Part shown: positions 50,588 to 62,637 of the stretch, in pieces
Position numbering within the stretch: position 1 is the stretch's first letter
Layout: the number at the start of each line of letters is the position of its first letter
Origin: Cyprinus carpio
Taxonomy: Eukaryota; Chordata; Actinopteri; Cypriniformes; Cyprinidae
DNA: 64,000 nt
NCBI RefSeq assembly: GCF_018340385.1
Contig: NC_056580.1
Coordinates: 31,446,544-31,510,543, forward strand
Direction of reading: 5' to 3'
The notes under the pieces: model-generated
What the model saw: only the letters and a program-made list of their open reading frames with translations
Database searches by the model: none
What the model was told of the DNA's origin: nothing
Position numbers and translations under genes: made by a program

Positions 50588-50800
50588 GCATTTAACTTTT
50601 CCGGCCTCTTATTGCTACCTGTCCAACTTTTTGGAATGTGTAGCTCTCAGGGAAATCAAAATGAGCCAATATTTGGCATGACATTTCAAAATGTCTCACT
50701 TTTAAAAGGTTGATATATTTATCTATATTATTCTATTGTGAATAAAATATAAGTTTATGAGATTTGTAAATTATTCCATTTCTTTTTTACTCAAAATTTT
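50588..50800 (-). mobile_element. Terminal fragment of the same Tc1-like family as at 35456
   Basis: Reads in reverse the 5' leader of the element at 35456-35670: CCGGCCTCTTATTGCTACCT, CCAACTTTTTGGAATGTG, and a distal TTTACTCAAAATTTTTTTTT in place of the outermost terminus. No transposase part is present. Confidence 0.75.
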
Positions 50801-52960
50801 TTTTTTACGGTAATGCCCCTTTTTCTCTGCCCCGAGGATTTGAGTGCACTTAAAGGGGATATAAATCTATAGATAAAAAGTATATGGAAACAAAATAGGC
50901 TACATAACTACATTTGAATACATATATGAATACATTTTTTATATACTGATATACTAAAAATATTTAAAGTAAAGGGTGGGTAAACCCTTAGCACAAGGGC
51001 CAGAGCTAATATGCTTTTCATTTGTTTATTTTCTTTATACACTGTACATATGTTCCATATTTAATAATAAATATGAATCATGAAAATAACACACCATGTT
51101 GTGGTTGCTGTGTTAGGCCCTCGTGGCATACGAAGCATTTTTCTAAACACTAATAACTTTCTCAGGCTTGCACATTAGTGATCAAAACTATCAAGCTCAA
51201 CAGCCTGTGCAGTGCTGTCTTCACAACCCAAAAATGTTCATGTTGCTTTATGAATATTAAATGGACCTAATCTTGCTATAGTTTTTTGTTGTTTTGTTTT
51301 TTACAATTAGATCAATTGAATTTTAAAACCCCCCCCTTTTTTAACTAAAGCTGTATTCAGCAAAAATGGTAGGTGTATTTATTTATTTTATTTTATTTGA
51401 TTGGAACATTAAAACACAATACATTGTGCATTGATGGCAAATATTAGTTTGCAGCACACCCAGCAGGAAGTTATAGCTGTGGTAAGGATGTTCGTGCTTA
51501 CTGTCAAAACAACTGGGTAGTTTGTGGTTTATCTGGAAAACCAAAAAAACATGTTTTCTCACAGTATAAGTTACTACAGTGCGTACCATTTAGTGGAAAC
51601 TGAGAACTGGCACTTTTGTGTACTTTTTTGTTTTCCCCCCCCCCCCAAAAAACAGATATCCGGGAAGATTAAAGTTGCTTGTTTAGGCTGATGTTGTTGG
51701 AAATATAGTTTTAAATGGATTACAATAGCCTCCCCTGACTTGACTTTTGCTTGTGCATATTTGGAAAACTACAGTTAAATGACAAGTGTTGGTCAAGGGA
51801 GGTCAGGAGTTAAATTTTGATAGAGATGGATTGGCAGCATCGCCATTGGTTGACATGGGTTAATGTGGTTTGCATGGAGTTCTTTTCCTCTTGGTATCAT
51901 ATATTCAGGAAATGTATAACAGAGTGTTGGTGGTTTTGTTGCGTCCTGCCAAAACACTACTCGTTATGGTGCGTTGTCTCCATTCCCCACGGAGGAGGGC
52001 TTCTTCCTTCTTGGGCTGAGTCTGGGCTGAATTCAGGAAAGCTACTACTCTTGCGTTTTTTCAGTTTTGGCTCCTCCTCTTGGTTCTTGAACCAAGGACC
52101 GAGTTGAACTCCTAGAGGAGGAGCTTTAATATCTAACTTGCGTTTTCTTTGGCCAAAGCGTCTGTTTGGGCTTGCTCACTGGGGTGGTTTTGTAAGGTTT
52201 GTAAAGCTACGTTGAAATAACATGTGTTGGCCAAAAGCAATTCCCATATACTTTGAATTGAACAACGTAATCTACATAAATCCATTAAAAGATATTTTGG
52301 CTTTGCTGTTTCCCTGACCGATGGAGCAATTAATGCAAAGCACGTTTGACTCTGGTAATGTGTGGAAGTGATAGGGCGACTTTTTTGATTTGAACGGCCT
52401 TACGTTTTGCAGCCAGTTACTAACAAATCACGGCTGCAATCTCTTGATGTAATCCGTATGTTACTTTATTAAGAAAATATTGCAAATATACAGTAACCTG
52501 TTACCAAGAAATGTTACCTTTCAACAAAGTTTTTCAGTTATTTTGAATAATAATAAACTATTTAAAATTCTTTTTGTTTTGTTTCGTTTATGTGCTTTGA
52601 ACAGGTTCCTAATTTCCATATTAATCTAAAGTGACTTGGTCCACGATAACTGGTAACCAAAGGTTTTAGGTGGTTAGTCACAAAGATGGCCAGTAATGCT
52701 TCAAGAGTGCAATTTTTAGGAATAATTTAGCATGCCGTCTTGTTATGCTGTTCCTTAGCAGGAGCCTGAAAGTATATTTAGTGTGAACATTAATTTAATT
52801 CAGGACAGCCATGATATCATTCCCCACATTGTAGTGCTGTAAACGATACATTGGATAGTTTTTTTTCATATGTGCGTTATAGAATTATAAAGGTTACCCG
52901 AGACTGTATGGCCATACTGAACTAAATAGGGCGTTGAAAATCGTATGGAAGAGGACATTT
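50801..52960. other. Intergenic DNA, no gene recognised
   Basis: AT-rich DNA with a C run near 51.64 kb and an inverted repeat at 52070-52124 (arms GCTCCTCCTCT and AGAGGAGGAGC). The ORF at 51817-52107 has no recognisable motif. Confidence 0.4.
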
Positions 52961-53303
52961 AAAGAATAATTCACCAAAAATTAAAATTTGAAAAATGAAA
53001 ATTACGCACCCTTGGGCCATCCAAGCATGTTAGATAAGTTTGTTTCTGCATTGGACCAGATTTGGAGAAATGTATCATTACATCACTTGCTCACCAGTAA
53101 GATCCTCTGCAGTGAATGAGCGCTGGTCAGAATGAGAGTTTAAACAATTGATAAAAACATCATAATAATCCACAAAGCAATCCACACAACCCCAGTCCAT
53201 CAGTTAATATCTTGTGGAAGTGACAAGCTGCATCTTGGATGGCCTGAGGGTGGGGGAAATAAATTCACAACAAATGCTCATTTTGGGTGAACTATCCCTC
53301 TAA
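52961..53303. mobile_element. MITE with TTCACC/GGTGAA-type ends
   Basis: The left end AAAGAATAATTCACCAAAAA is the inverse of the right end TTTTGGGTGAACTATCCCTC (with small differences). The 343-bp interior is non-coding. A widespread fish element; a fragment with related sequence lies at 3536-3735. Confidence 0.8.
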
Positions 53304-53454
53304 AGAGGTTGGAGCTATGTTTTACAGGGGAGGTGCAGAGAGTTCCTCAGGGCAGGAGAGCTCAAATGTAAAAATAGGGCAATGTAAAAAAATAAAAATA
53401 TATAGTCAAAGTTTGGATACATTAAGTATTTTATATTTTGCAAAGAAGTCATAT

Positions 53455-54474
53455 AGTCATCAAACCTGCATTTATTTGATCAAAATGTAATATACTTTAA
53501 AGTACATTTTTATACAATGCTGATTTATTACCAGTATTGGAAACCTATGATACTTTTCACCTATTAAGTTTTTTTTGATAAAATAAAAGTTTATAAAAAA
53601 GAACAGCATTTATTTAAAATATAACTTTTGTAACAATATATGCATATGTTCAAAAGAAAGCAGGAGTCAGTATATTTTATTTATTTATTTTTTGAAAAGG
53701 CGTTACGTTTTTTTATTCCAGCAAAGGATTTGCTAAATTGATAGAAACAGTAATAGTTAATGCTGATATTGTTAGAAAGCATAAATATTTTAAATAAATG
53801 CTATTTCTTTTTATTAACTTACATTTATCACTGAACCCCCAAAAAATCACAGGTTATAAAAAAAACAAAACAAAAAAAATTAAGCAGCTCTTTCCAACAT
53901 TGATAATAAATCAGCATAAAGCTGTATTCGCACGGGATTAGTATTATCTGGGGACCTTGTGATTTAAAATTAACCTCAAAAAAAATGATATAGGCCTATT
54001 GACTTGCCAAATGCTGCTGACCTCAAATCACTGTGATGTAAGGGATTCGCCTGGGACTAATATTATCTTCAGGATGTCAGTGTTAGTACGAAATATGGTA
54101 GGTCATTTGCCAGGGGAAATTTTAACTTTAGGCTACATATTACAGTCAGCGGCCGATTTGCACGGGATTAATATCACAGACAACCTCCGCAATTATTACA
54201 AATGACTGGAGGTCATTAGGTACTAATCCCGTGCCAATGGGGCTTTAGAATGATTTCTTAAGGATCATGTGACAACGAGACTGGAGTAATGATGCTTAAA
54301 AATTCAAGCTTTTGCATCACAGATATAAATGATAAATAAGTATATATATAAAAAAATAATAAAAATAAAAAACATTATTTTCGATTGAGTACAATTTAAA
54401 TATTCTTTTTAAATATGTTTTTTTTCTGTAGCCTATTTTTGATGAGATAAATGCAGGCTTGATGAGCATAAGAC
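53455..54474. repeat. Older fish repeat split by a nested MITE and cut by an LTR element
   Basis: The left part starts CCTGCATTTATTTGATCAAA and the right part ends TTTTTGATGAGATAAATGCAGG, so the two ends are inverted copies. Between them is typical family sequence (AAGGATCATGTGACA, GGAGTAATGATGCT). It is interrupted at 53918-54246 by a MITE, and its right edge is abutted by an LTR at about 54475. Confidence 0.7.
53918..54246. mobile_element. MITE with GCACGGGATTAGTA termini and three internal direct copies
   Basis: Ends AAAGCTGTATTCGCACGGGA and TCCCGTGCCAATGGGGCTTT are inverted. The end motif also recurs in direct orientation inside: near 53926 (ATTCGCACGGGATTAGTATT), 54045 (ATTCGCCTGGGACTAATATT) and 54155 (ATTTGCACGGGATTAATATC). 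The element sits inside the older repeat. Possibly PIF/Harbinger-related, but the target duplication is not clear. Confidence 0.75.
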
Positions 54475-56058
54475 ACTATAACCAGAGCAGCGCACCGGGT
54501 TCTTAAAGTGTCTCTCGACTATGCACTAATGCTATCCTCCCCTATGTCAGCTAGGAAATGTCACTGTATAATGACTTCAATCAACACAAATGGGTAAGTA
54601 TAACAAAATTAACCTTTAGGTTTATTTATACACAGTAAAACAAAATAAATAAATGTGAAAATATATGTTTAAATGTCAAATGTTCAATAAACTTCAAATT
54701 AAACCATACACTTGTCTTGTGTCTTTTTTTTCCCTTTGAAGAAAATATGCAATCACAAATAAAAACAAAATAAAAAAATACAACACTTCCTTAATATCTC
54801 AAATAAACATAATATCAATAAATACTCGTTTCACAAACAATAGTTGAAACAGTACCAGTTTAACGTTGAGTGGCCACTCACATAGCACGGCGCGCACAAT
54901 ACATACACACCTCACAAGTTTCCCAACCCCTCCCCGTTGCAGGCCTGGACGTTTGCCAGGAGCATCGGTTGAGGCCGGGTACAAAAATGACCAAACCCAT
55001 GGGGCGAACCAGGGCGGAGTGTGGAAACCGCACAAAAAAATGATACACCTATATCTCCACACAGTGCACCAACTATGTCTTAACTATTCGACTCTTATCG
55101 ATCCACATGAAATTCCTTGATTTCATCTCAGCGTTTCCCTCAGTTAGAACCCTCCTCCGAATCTCGTACCGCAGGCTCTCCCTCTCTCCTCTCTCTCCTC
55201 TCTTCTCACTCCTTCATACATGCCGCTGTTGAACGTTGAAGCATTCCCCCCGGGCGCCAGAGGTATTCTAAATCACTCGTTTGGGATTTAAAATGCTATC
55301 TTGGGGTCTTGTTGTTGATCCAGCAAGAACTCGGTGTGAGATGAACACAAAATTACAACGTTATGCGCAGGTCGCCGTGCTTCTACCGCCTGTCCGAATG
55401 TAATTATTATTCACCTGATATTCCTGGTCTGGATTCTTTCTCACAATAAATCGACGTGGAGACTCAACACTACAAATAGAAAACCGCGTTATTACTCGTG
55501 GCAGAGTACTGTGCAGTACACTTTTCATGAATGTCCTTAGACTTCCTCCGATATGACCAATCTGTATAGATTTCAACGACTTATACAGCGTTTTACATGT
55601 TCATTTTCCTGTGCTCCACGTCCTCTGAACAACACTCTCGTGCGTCCCTCTCATGACGTTCCCTCTCCTTTCACCTTTTTTTGGCATCAGCGTCCAATCA
55701 GAATCACACTCTCACACGTGAGGGTGGGAACAAATAAAACAACAAACCTATCAGCAAAAAATAATACTAACTTGCTAGGCAAAAGCACTTTTGTCTGCCA
55801 GTGCATTACATACAAACTGTTAAGAATCACCGTATTTCTTAAAGAAACAGTGCTTTCAAATGTAGTTATTCTCAACTGAAACCCTAAAATAACACACAGT
55901 ACATAAGCATAAATTATGTACTCCCCAGTCTTATGTATTCCAATTAACCCTTCTCTGCATTAGATTATTTATTTTACTCAATAATAACTTGCTTATTTTA
56001 TCCATCATTAACCCATTCTGTTTATTAACTCAATAATAACCCTAACTGGAAGTTAACA
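54475..56058 (-). repeat. 3' LTR of the Gypsy element
   Basis: Shares extended similarity with 62656-64000 (for example CCTCCCCTATGTCAGCTAGG and ACACTTGTCTTGTGTC in both). Its right edge TTAACA at 56058 gives a canonical TG start on the - strand. The left edge lacks the roughly 20 bp found beside the primer site in the other LTR, so its 3' end looks clipped. Confidence 0.85.
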
Positions 56059-56071
56059 CTCTCCCCTCTAC
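56059..56071 (-). other. Polypurine tract of the Gypsy element
   Basis: On the - strand TAGAGGGGAGAG directly precedes the LTR start TGTTAAC, the position required for second-strand priming. Confidence 0.7.
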
Positions 56072-56493
56072 CTAAAATACTCAGTGTCCCCATGAGGTGT
56101 CTTAAAATACAGACCTAAGTAGCCTAACTTCAGACTTCAGGGTTTGGATGCACATTAAGCACAAAATGTTCAACATGTGGCCATTGGGTGACTACCCACA
56201 ATGTATTGCAAGCACTCTTCACCTTCGAAAGACCTCTTAATTTTCAACATTTATTTTTTCCAACTACCATACCCCTATACTACGATTTGTTAAGGGTCTG
56301 TCAGGTATTATTTCTCCCAAGTGCATCATAACTTATTTTTTTCTGAACTGTTTTGTCATCCTCATTTGGACGATTTTCAACTCTGTCCCTCTTCTCTTTC
56401 TTCTCTTTGTACATTCCCTGTATTCATTGACTTCTTTATCAAACTGATCCCCAAGTTCTCCAGCATCTGGCTGAAAACATTCCACCATCATCA

Positions 56494-57900
56494 TCATGTG
56501 ACAAATCTCCTTCCATTCACTTCCACCTGAGCAGAATCCTTTTGAGACCTAGTAGGGCTCTTCACTTTCTCCCTCTCATATGATGGAAAAGATAGTGTTC
56601 CAAGGTCTACTGTTTGTTCAACTGGGTAATATGCACAATGACTACTGTCGTCACTGTCAGAAGTTATATCCACACATTTACAACTTTCTGGGTCCACTTC
56701 ATGTCTTATTGCTTTTTTCTGTGTCCTTTTCACAGTTTTGGATCTGGTCACCATGTGACGTGGAACTTCTTCCCTTTCAGCAGGTAAGTTTATCCTCACT
56801 TCTTCTCCAATTGGCAACAAGTGATCCCGGTGCAAAGTTCTCACACCTCCTGTTCCTGATTTTGGCTTCACCCTGTACACAGGCAGATTCTGCAACTTCT
56901 CCAGGACAAGGTAAGGTAGAGAGTTCCATCGATCTTGTAACTTTTGTTTCCCAGTCGTTGCAAGATTCTTGACCAGCACACAATCTCCTTTTTCAAGCAC
57001 TCTAAACTTCACTCTCTGATCATAGAGTCTTTTTGTTCTCCTGCTTAGTTTTTCTGATGCATTTTGCAAAAGATAACTTATATGCATGTCTTAAGTTCCT
57101 CTTTCCCCTCTCCCATACTTTTGATGATTTGCTTCTCTCTTTCATCTGCCGGATTCCAAGTGCACTCTACGGTAGACGAGCTTCCTTTCTTCCCAACATG
57201 CGATAGTAAGGAGAATATCCCGTTACTACTTCCTTCTAGATTACAGTTATATACATTTAGACTGAACGCCCAGTCACACTCTGGCTCCACCTTTCTTTCT
57301 TGGCAGTATCGGGGGGGTGACACCGTACCAAACAGGGAGAGAAGAGTGCGGGTTTGAAGCGCTCTGGTTGGGGATCTCCTTGAGGATGGTAGGGAGAAGG
57401 TTTCTCGTCTTTTCGGATCCCAAGGATTTTTTTCCAAGTACTCCTTGATTAGTCGGCTATCGAAATCACGGGCCCTGGTCCGAGGTGAAGTCTGGCAGGC
57501 AAAACCGGACTGTACAAAGAACTTCTCTACTCAAATTTTGGCAAACCGTTAATGCATTCGGATCTCTAGCAGGAGACGCTTGCGCATAAACGGGTAAAAG
57601 TGGTCGGTCACTACAAGAACCATTGGCAAACTCCCTTTTGAATCTGGTTCAATGGACAGGAAGTCACTGCAAACAAGGTCCATTTGGCCCACTACTTGTA
57701 ATATGGATTCAGGCTAGGCTGATCTTTGTGGCAGAGTTTTCCTTCCCCTCACACTACATCTTCCACCATTATTCACATATTTCTCCACTTCCCTAGTCAT
57801 ATGTGGCAATAGAATCTGTCGTTACACAATTCAGTGGTTCGCCTCAATCCCTAGAGGGACCTGACTCATCGTGAAGAGAATTCAAGACCTCATTCACGGT
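56494..57900 (-). pseudogene. Gypsy integrase relic
   Basis: The C-terminal module (LQDRWNSLPYLVLEKLQNLP, then GGVRTLHRDHLLPIG) in the 197-codon frame at 56494-57087 matches a GPY/F-type integrase end. Upstream, the catalytic Glu lies near 57362 (GDPQPERF) and the second Asp near 57478, just before the codons for ARDFDSRLIKEYLE. The spacing fits DD35E. The first Asp lies near 57.63 kb (VLVVTDHF). Frames shift repeatedly between these. Confidence 0.85.
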
Positions 57901-58899
57901 ATTTGTCCGGTAAAGGGACTAACCTGCTCTTTCTCTTTCCCAAAAAGAGTTCCTTTGTTACTCTGTACAAGAGCTGGATGACGAATGGCCCAACTTCTTA
58001 CCCTGTTGCCTCAATAATGTCTCCAAAACATTAGAACTCTTTGAAGCTTGGAAGTTTCCCTTTCATTACATCTAGGATCCACTGGACCAATGACAGGATT
58101 CTTGTTCTTGCGCTAACCTTCAAAATCAGAGTTAGACAATTGAAGATTGACTGTTCGTACCCAAGTGTATTGGGCAAAACATACAAAATCAGGAATACTT
58201 TCAGAATAACGACCCCCAGCTGGTCTACCAATCTATCCGTGTGACTCATCAGACGATAAGTACTAGTAGCACTGTACAGATAGCTTTTACTCCCCCGATC
58301 TAGGAATATCCTATCCATTCTGTGGTCTGACCAGCATCCAAGGATAACTTGACAGTACATCGGCATCCGTATTCTGACTACCAGGGTTTTTATTATACTG
58401 GGAGGCTGAAAATCATAAGTGGCTAAGGCAGCCAACCACCCTATGGCCAGTAAGCATTGAGCTTTGCACTTGATAGAACATATGTAAATGGGGTTGTTGG
58501 TCAGTCCTTACTGTGAATTTTGTTTTCCATACAGGTAGTCATGGAATTTGTCAACGACAGCCCATTTCAGAGCCACAGGGAAATCCAAGGTGATGAATGG
58601 GATCTCGTTGCTCAGCACGGTAACTCAACTTCCTACTGGCAAATGCAATTTGTCTCAACCCCTCAGGGTACTCCTGATTTTAACACGGCACCCAGACCTT
58701 GTAAGCCTGGCATCCACGTGCAATATGTACTGCTTAGATGGATCTGCGTAAGGATGCACTGTGTATGAGTAAACACTGGAATAATGGTCATGGAAGGATT
58801 CTGTACACTCCTCAGTCCACCGTCTCTCCAAAGGGTTCCAGCTCTTGGTAATATTTACCTTTAGTTACTACTTTCTGTTTAACCTCCTCACTGGTTGCA

Positions 58900-59420
58900 A
58901 TACCCTTTTGGCAGTTCCGTTAATGGCCGTTACTATCTTGGAGTAATGCTTATGAATCTGCCCGATAGAAGCCACAGAATCCAGAAACGATCTAAATGAC
59001 TTTAGATCATTGAGGTATCTTCCATTCATTTACAGCCTTCACACTTTTCCGGGTCTGGGGTTACGCCATCTGCAGACACAAAATTTTTTTTAAAATGCCC
59101 CACATACTTTACAGCCGGCTGGCAAAATTGACACTTGTCACCGACACTTTGAGCCCGAACTCTTCCAATTCGATCCAGCACTTTCATCAACCTTTTCTTC
59201 ATGCTCTCCAGCGTTCTTCCGAAACACAACTTAGATCCATCTAGATACACTATAACTTGTAGCAAGTGCATATCGCCAACTGCCCTCTCCATCAGTCGTT
59301 TGGAACAGTTGCTGGAGCTCCAGATATCCCTTGCGGCATCCGCTCGAATTGGTAGAATCCAAGAGGACAAATGAATGCCGTCTTTTCCTTATCTTCAGCA
59401 GCCATCTTTCATTTGATAGT
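58900..59420 (-). pseudogene. Gypsy reverse transcriptase relic
   Basis: The 114-codon frame at 59026-59370 contains RLMERAVGDMHLLQVIVYLD, the catalytic YLDD core with the second Asp lost (YLDG), then the segment CQFCQPAVKYVGH. Just upstream, the codons for DKEKTAFICPLGFYQFE are readable across a frame break. RNase H would lie between here and the integrase, but is too damaged to mark. Confidence 0.85.
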
Positions 59421-60588
59421 AACCACTTCCATTAAGTCCAAGACGGAAAACCCCTTGCTCCCCGACAAACCAATCCAGAGCGTCCTCTATCCTGGGAGTT
59501 GTATATTGATCCGGTACGGTCTGGAATTCATAGTTTCTATATCAATGCACATTTTCTAATAGCACCACTCTTCTTACGCGCTATGGACTATGGGTGACGA
59601 CATAGGAACTCCTTGATTCCTTTATTATACCGGCAGCCAGCAAATTCCTTCAGATGACGGCGCCACATCATCGATGTCTGCTGGGGCAATTACGCCTAGC
59701 ACCTCTCCCTGAAAGGCGTGCACTCATTCAGCCTGATAAGTATGAGTCACATCTTTTGCGTTTTCCCACATCCCACTCTGATTAGAAAACACGTTTTTCC
59801 TCGCTCAGACAACTTCTTTTCTTAAATCTTTCCTCCCAAATAGGTTGGTATTGGAGAATCGCCAAAGTTAAAGAATATTTCGGATTCAGCTTTCTCTGAC
59901 AGCGTTCTGATCTCCCTGCGCAACCGTAACTATGTCACGGTATGGAAGAACATTTGCCATCACGGTTCCCCTGGAGGAATGCTTATATCTTTTTGCAGTC
60001 CTCATTGCACACAAGCAATTGACGTTATCCACGTCTATATAGATGAATACAAAGGACAGAACGATGGGACAAATACTCCAGCAGGTAATAAGTTCTCATC
60101 CGTGGCTTCTACTAGGAGAATATCTTCTCTCACCTGTTCCTTGAGTCCAACCTTTACAGTCAGCATACTTTTCCACCCTTCTAGGTTATTGTTAGTAATC
60201 CAGGTCCGCCCCCCCAAAAAAAAAAAACCCCCATCATGTAAAACAATCCATTCAACTAGGTCAGGTCCACGTCCTCGTTTCCATTTCTTATGCTGGACGC
60301 AAGGTATTGAAACAGTTGAATGAATTCTTAGAGTAATGTCAAGCAATCCGATACTCCTGGACTCCTTGCCAGTGAAATCCAGCAGTCTTTGAAAAAAAAC
60401 TTGCATTGGTTCCAATGATTACAGGAACCTGTTGAGGAACCTGTGGTTCTGGACACACCAATGCTACGGACAGGTACTGTGTTTTCACTCACATATAAGT
60501 GACTCCAGGAAATGATAAATCCACCTCTCGAATGTATCCCTTATAGGGATCAGTTACAGGGAACTTAGTCCCCAGATAGACAATACAG

Positions 60589-60807
60589 TCAACGGGTTAA
60601 TGGGAATCTGTGGTAAGTTACTTGGCATGCCACTGTTTCAAAAACAATGGTAACTTGGAGAACCACTGTCAAGTAAAAGCACTGCATGGACAATCCATTC
60701 AATTCCACTGAAATGGTTGAGACTGGTCCCACTAGCCCCATAGCCACACATTCCCTTCTCTCTGACATCATTCGTCCCTTCTTTCGGAGAAACCACATCT
60801 GACCCAC
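60589..60807 (-). pseudogene. Gypsy aspartic protease relic
   Basis: The codons LLLDSGS, the D-S-G active site of retroviral-type proteases, are at about 60657-60679 in a shifted frame. The surrounding frame reads STISVELNGLSMQ before it and VTIVFE after it. One base-shift separates motif and flank. Confidence 0.75.
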
Positions 60808-60913
60808 GAGAAACAGCAGGATCTTCCTTTGCTCTGCTCCCTTCTGTTTTAGCCCTTCGGGAGAGGATCTCCCCAGCTTTTTATCAAACTTTGCCAGTAT
60901 TCTCTGGTGCGTT

Positions 60914-60955
60914 ACACTTAGTGGCTCCTATGTCCATCTTCCCGCAACGGTAACA
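60914..60955 (-). pseudogene. Gag zinc-knuckle relic
   Basis: The - strand codons read CYRCGKMDIGATKC, close to the CX2CX4HX4C nucleocapsid knuckle. The His is not readable, probably because of a small indel. The rest of gag, towards 62.6 kb, was not recognised. Confidence 0.7.
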
Positions 60956-62613
60956 GAAGATAATCTATCCTCCTTAGACTTCATTGGTTTTCTCATTGTG
61001 TCGCGAAGGCATTGCTGCTGTTAATAACAGCCTAGTTTTAGTTTGAACAGCTATTAGCAGTTGAAAAACTGATACTCCTCACCTCTAAATTGTTTATTCA
61101 ACTTGTTGATTTGGTTCTTTAACCTTTTCACTGCAGACTCCCACATGAGTATCCACTCTTTTGTTTTTTTTCCAGTTTTTCTTTAGTAATCGATCCTCAT
61201 GGAGCAACAGGAACTTTAGCTGAAATCATCTCTCATCTATTGCTTTTAGCTTTCCTGCCCAGTTCAGCTCGGAGGTGCCTTTACTACTTCCGATTCCGGA
61301 TTATCATCGGTTTTTCAGATTTATTGATTTCACTGACGTTCCGGATTCTACGACTTGCAAAGTTCACATTCCTCTCCAGCGGTCTTGTCAACTCATTCAA
61401 TAATCTCCAAGAAAGTCGGGAGGGGGGGGTCTTTCCCGTTCTCGTAGCCTCAGCGGTATAACATCAGGTACTGAGTACGAAAGCAGCACACCACCTCGGA
61501 TTAGCTTGTTCAATCCTCCGCCTTATCCATCATGGGCTAATACAACCCCCGTTTTTGGCACCACCTTTGTCAATGATTTCTCTATTCGTCTCAGGAAAAG
61601 GTCCAGACCGAGATTCTCTAGGGCAATGTCTCAGTACCCTAAATATGTTGTACAAAGTACAGGTCTTTCCCCTGATTCAGAGGTTTCCAGGGATTATTTT
61701 CTAGAGCCTCAAGGTACTGTTAAAAGCCTAGCCTCATGACTGAAAACCTTTACGCCTTCACTATGGTCAAGAGCAGGGCCTTTCAAACTCTCCATTCTCC
61801 GTCGCCCCCGCTTTTCTTTTTCCGAACACTCACATTCAGCTGTCATTAATCTGGGCCTGTTCCATCCAATTTCTCAAGATTTTCTTCTCCCGAACGGGGT
61901 AGGAATAGTAACCAGCAAAACATACGCAATCGCCTAATAAGCATTTGAGTCTCCAGAATGCTTGTTTTTTTACAAGGAGGGTTGGTCCGTTGAGGTCCCC
62001 GATAGGCTGCACGTATAATGGATCGGGGCGGGGTGAAACCCGCACTGGAACTGGTGAAATTGGGACAAAATAAAGATTCAAGGCCAGTCATGGAATTTGC
62101 CTTCCCTGATGCAGAAATTTTGACAATTTCTCTCAGAAAACCCGAATGCCAGTACACTCAATCAGGATGCACCAATGAACCCTCACCCGTCTCTCCCCCT
62201 TAGGCTATTAGCAATCTCAGGTGGATAATGCGGGGTTTAGGCACTCTATCACCTAATCACGTCATTCACACAATATCAACAACATAGTAATCTGGGCTTT
62301 GTCCCTTTTTAGAGTCTCTAACTTCTCCGTCGGACTACTGCTTTAATAGTTTCGGACAGGCTTCTTCTTATAACAGGCCACATCAGTTGTTGCCACGGTA
62401 CTCCCTACTTAAACATGATAGCATGGCGTTCATCAATTACAGCTTCTATTTGCAAACCCAGTTTTTTGAAATGTTTCAACAGACAAAGTTTAATCAACTT
62501 CTGAAAGCCACATTGTGATTCTTTGCAAGGAATAGTTCAGTTAGTCCCCCTTTTCTTTCTACCTGACCCGCTTAATCTAAATATTCAGGGATGTGTAGGG
62601 GAGAGAATAATTG

Positions 62614-62633
62614 ATCCCCCGAACGAGCCCCCA
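62614..62633 (-). other. Primer-binding site, proline-tRNA-like
   Basis: On the - strand TGGGGGCTCGTTCGGGGGAT resembles the complement of the proline tRNA 3' end (usual form TGGGGGCTCGTCCGGGAT), with a small insertion. It follows the right LTR, as a 5' LTR/primer site should. Confidence 0.65.
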
Positions 62634-62637
62634 TACA

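Noticed and set aside
56580..56972. 130-codon ORF on +
   Set aside because: Antisense shadow of the Gypsy integrase C-terminal frame on the opposite strand.
59979..60323. 114-codon ORF on + and its overlapping - strand frame
   Set aside because: They lie inside the Gypsy polyprotein region between the reverse transcriptase and the protease; neither shows a clear motif by itself.
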